A DNA stretch of 5,925 nucleotides from Lachnospiraceae bacterium (lineage in GTDB: Bacteria; Bacillota; Clostridia; Lachnospirales; Lachnospiraceae): positions 1-5,925 of the forward strand of contig WQST01000157.1 in the NCBI GenBank assembly GCA_009787745.1, in the 5' to 3' direction. Numbering within the stretch: the first letter of the stretch is position 1; each line of letters begins with the position of its first letter. Under the pieces are notes generated by a model. That model saw only the letters and a program-made list of their open reading frames with translations, was not told the DNA's origin and made no database searches. This document shows positions 4,418-5,925 of this stretch, piece after piece. The translations under genes and the position numbers were made by a program.

Positions 4418-5925
4418 AAACACATCTCCGTCCACTGACCGGGCATCGAATCAACCTCCAGCCGCCCGTTTAAGCCCGATATATTCTCCGACACAACATC
4501 AAGCCCGACACCCCTGCCTGAATACACGGTTACATCCCTGTTTGTAGAAAACCCCGGGGCAATAATAAAACGATATATTTCTTTTACATCATATTCAGCA
4601 AGTTCACGTCCGTCCGTCAGATTCCGCGCGCACGCAACCTCATAAATCCTCTTGATATCAAGCCCTTTTCCGTCGTCAAAAATGCTGATAAATATTTCAT
4701 CTTCCATGACTCCTGCGGTCAATGCAACTAAACCCTTGGCATTCTTTCCTGCTTTTTTCCGCTCTTCCATCTCTTCGATACCGTGATCCAGCGCATTCTT
4801 GATAATCTGAATAATCGATTCGGAAATAAGTTCCGCTTTTCCGCGCTCAATCTCAATTTCCGCTCCCTCGGTTTTAAAATCGACTATTTTTCCAATCTTA
4901 CGGCTAATATTATAAACTACCTTATCCATCTTTTGAAACAAGCTCCGCATCTGGACTTTTTTTATCGAAGAGACCAAATGCCACACGTCATTGACCAGAG
5001 TAGTCATTTCCTCTTTATTGTCCGCGACCCGAAGCCACTCGACCAGTTCAGACAATTCATTGATTTTATCGATTGGAATCTGATAAACTTCACTTGTTTG
5101 TTTAGCCCGCCGCGGCACATTTGCCATGCTGATAATTTTGCCTGCTTCTTTTTCGATGACATAGGATCCTGCGACCAAATTTTCTGCTTGCTTTTCTTCC
5201 TCCCAGTCGTCGTCCAAACTAATAATCAGATCGGAAGCATTTATTTCCGTAAAGCCGCGATAAAATTCTTCTATCGAACTGTCTTGAATCTCTACTTCTT
5301 TTTCGCCTGAACTTTGTTCAATCAACTTGACGATTTCATCACGTCCCGCTAAAGTCGCAATCTGCAATTCAAAACCGTTCCGCATAATCTCCCCTGCGGC
5401 ATCATTACTTGTGATATCCGCGGGTTTATAAATGATATCCTCCGCCAGATCACTCAATGCGAAAATACAGGCGTAAGCACAGACATTGCTCATTTCCGTA
5501 CCATGCCGATAATAAATTCTGGCATGATAGTATTTTTTGGCTTCGCCCGCTTTGGGGGCAACGTAATAATGTTCCACCTGAAAAACTTCTTCTTCGGGCA
5601 GATGATCTTTTTTGATCATCGCCAAGAAATCATCCAGATAATGAATGATTTCTTCTCCGCTACCGTCAACATTGGCACCTGACCTGATTTTGATAAGTTC
5701 CCCCGTAATGAAATCTGCGGTTTTCAGAACGCCGTCAGCTAATTCATTATAGGGGATATCATCCGAATAAGATTCACGCAAATAATGAAAGACATCCTCA
5801 AGCTTATGCGCAAGGACGCTGATATTTTCGTACATCATAATTCCCGCAGAACTTTTTATCGTATGCATAATACGGAATATTTCATTGATATCTTCAACCG
5901 AAAACTTAGCTGAATCTGTCGCCGC
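4399..5925 (-). CDS. CheA-type histidine kinase lacking the CheW-like P5 domain (5' end outside window)
   Basis: The last 508 codons of a CheA-like two-component kinase; the frame stays open to the right edge. Visible residues 11-51 are an HPt domain (EIFRIMHTIKSSAGIM) whose phospho-accepting histidine is residue 21. A mixed alpha/beta region (about 112-205, YYHARIYYRHGTEMSNVCAY) may stand in for P2, and an acidic linker follows. The P3 dimerisation helices are at about 279-345. The P4 ATPase has its N-box IIKNALDHGIE (374-384), G1 box DDGKGLD (417-423) and the FSTNRDVTVYSGRGVGLDVV stretch (459-478). The usual last glycine box GxGT reads GQWT. The protein stops at LWLPNN, exactly where P5 would start, and the next gene already overlaps, so this is a natural end and not a frameshift. 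Without P5 it should not dock to CheW or chemoreceptor arrays in the usual way. Its output regulator is not in the window. Confidence 0.9.
   Translation of the reverse strand, partial: AATDSAKFSVEDINEIFRIMHTIKSSAGIMMYENISVLAHKLEDVFHYLRESYSDDIPYNELADGVLKTADFITGELIKIRSGANVDGSGEEIIHYLDDFLAMIKKDHLPEEEVFQVEHYYVAPKAGEAKKYYHARIYYRHGTEMSNVCAYACIFALSDLAEDIIYKPADITSNDAAGEIMRNGFELQIATLAGRDEIVKLIEQSSGEKEVEIQDSSIEEFYRGFTEINASDLIISLDDDWEEEKQAENLVAGSYVIEKEAGKIISMANVPRRAKQTSEVYQIPIDKINELSELVEWLRVADNKEEMTTLVNDVWHLVSSIKKVQMRSLFQKMDKVVYNISRKIGKIVDFKTEGAEIEIERGKAELISESIIQIIKNALDHGIEEMEERKKAGKNAKGLVALTAGVMEDEIFISIFDDGKGLDIKRIYEVACARNLTDGRELAEYDVKEIYRFIIAPGFSTNRDVTVYSGRGVGLDVVSENISGLNGRLEVDSMPGQWTEMCLWLPNN

Noticed and set aside
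4399..4440. Loss of P5 from the kinase through a frameshift
   Set aside because: No CheW-like residues appear in any frame downstream. The next gene starts in the overlap with a ribosome site and an intact lipoprotein signal, so the end appears natural.
4090..4547. Open frames at 4090-4338 (minus) and 4347-4547 (plus)
   Set aside because: Both overlap the TPR and kinase genes in other frames and have compositions typical of shadow frames.
4783..5310. A 175-codon open frame on the plus strand
   Set aside because: It lies wholly inside the kinase gene on the other strand, which shows clear CheA motifs. Its product is rich in F, N and R without any domain, and it has no convincing ribosome site.

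Overview
The window looks like chromosome from a low-GC, anaerobic Firmicute, most likely a clostridium of the Lachnospiraceae type. The grounds are an oxygen-sensitive class III ribonucleotide reductase, strong AGGAGG-type ribosome binding sites, AT-rich intergenic DNA, and a CheA-type kinase with a 'HTIKSSAG' phosphotransfer motif that I associate with that group. The taxonomy is inference. Every gene I can support is on the minus strand, so transcription runs from high to low coordinates.

Right part (5925 to about 3310): the body and C-terminus of a CheA-type histidine kinase that begins beyond the right edge. It has HPt, dimerisation and ATPase regions but stops directly after the ATPase domain, with no CheW-like P5 domain. 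A TPR lipoprotein overlaps its 3' end and is probably translationally coupled to it. The pair looks like a signalling or scaffold unit.

Middle part (about 3310 to 967), clearly more AT-rich: three small envelope genes. First comes a one-helix membrane protein whose outer part resembles the ring-building motif of FliF/SctJ. Next is a secreted 3D-domain (MltA-type) putative wall hydrolase. Last is a lipoprotein with two PepSY-like repeats, 18 bp behind the hydrolase. The first two genes are each preceded by a copy of the same roughly 140 bp intergenic cassette. Each copy holds a terminator for the gene upstream, a conserved inverted repeat and a sigma-A-type promoter, so two adjacent transcription units share control DNA. 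A perfect 12-bp hairpin at 867-896 ends the group.

Left part (866 to 1): a regulatory region leads into the N-terminal 175 residues of NrdD, which run off the left edge. It holds two NrdR-type boxes 31 bp apart, a consensus promoter and a long 5' leader able to fold into two stems.

The most interesting points are the duplicated terminator-promoter cassette, the stand-alone ring-building-motif protein beside a wall hydrolase, the CheA-like kinase without P5 coupled to a TPR lipoprotein, and the folded nrdD leader. No rRNA, tRNA, CRISPR array, transposase or insertion sequence was seen.
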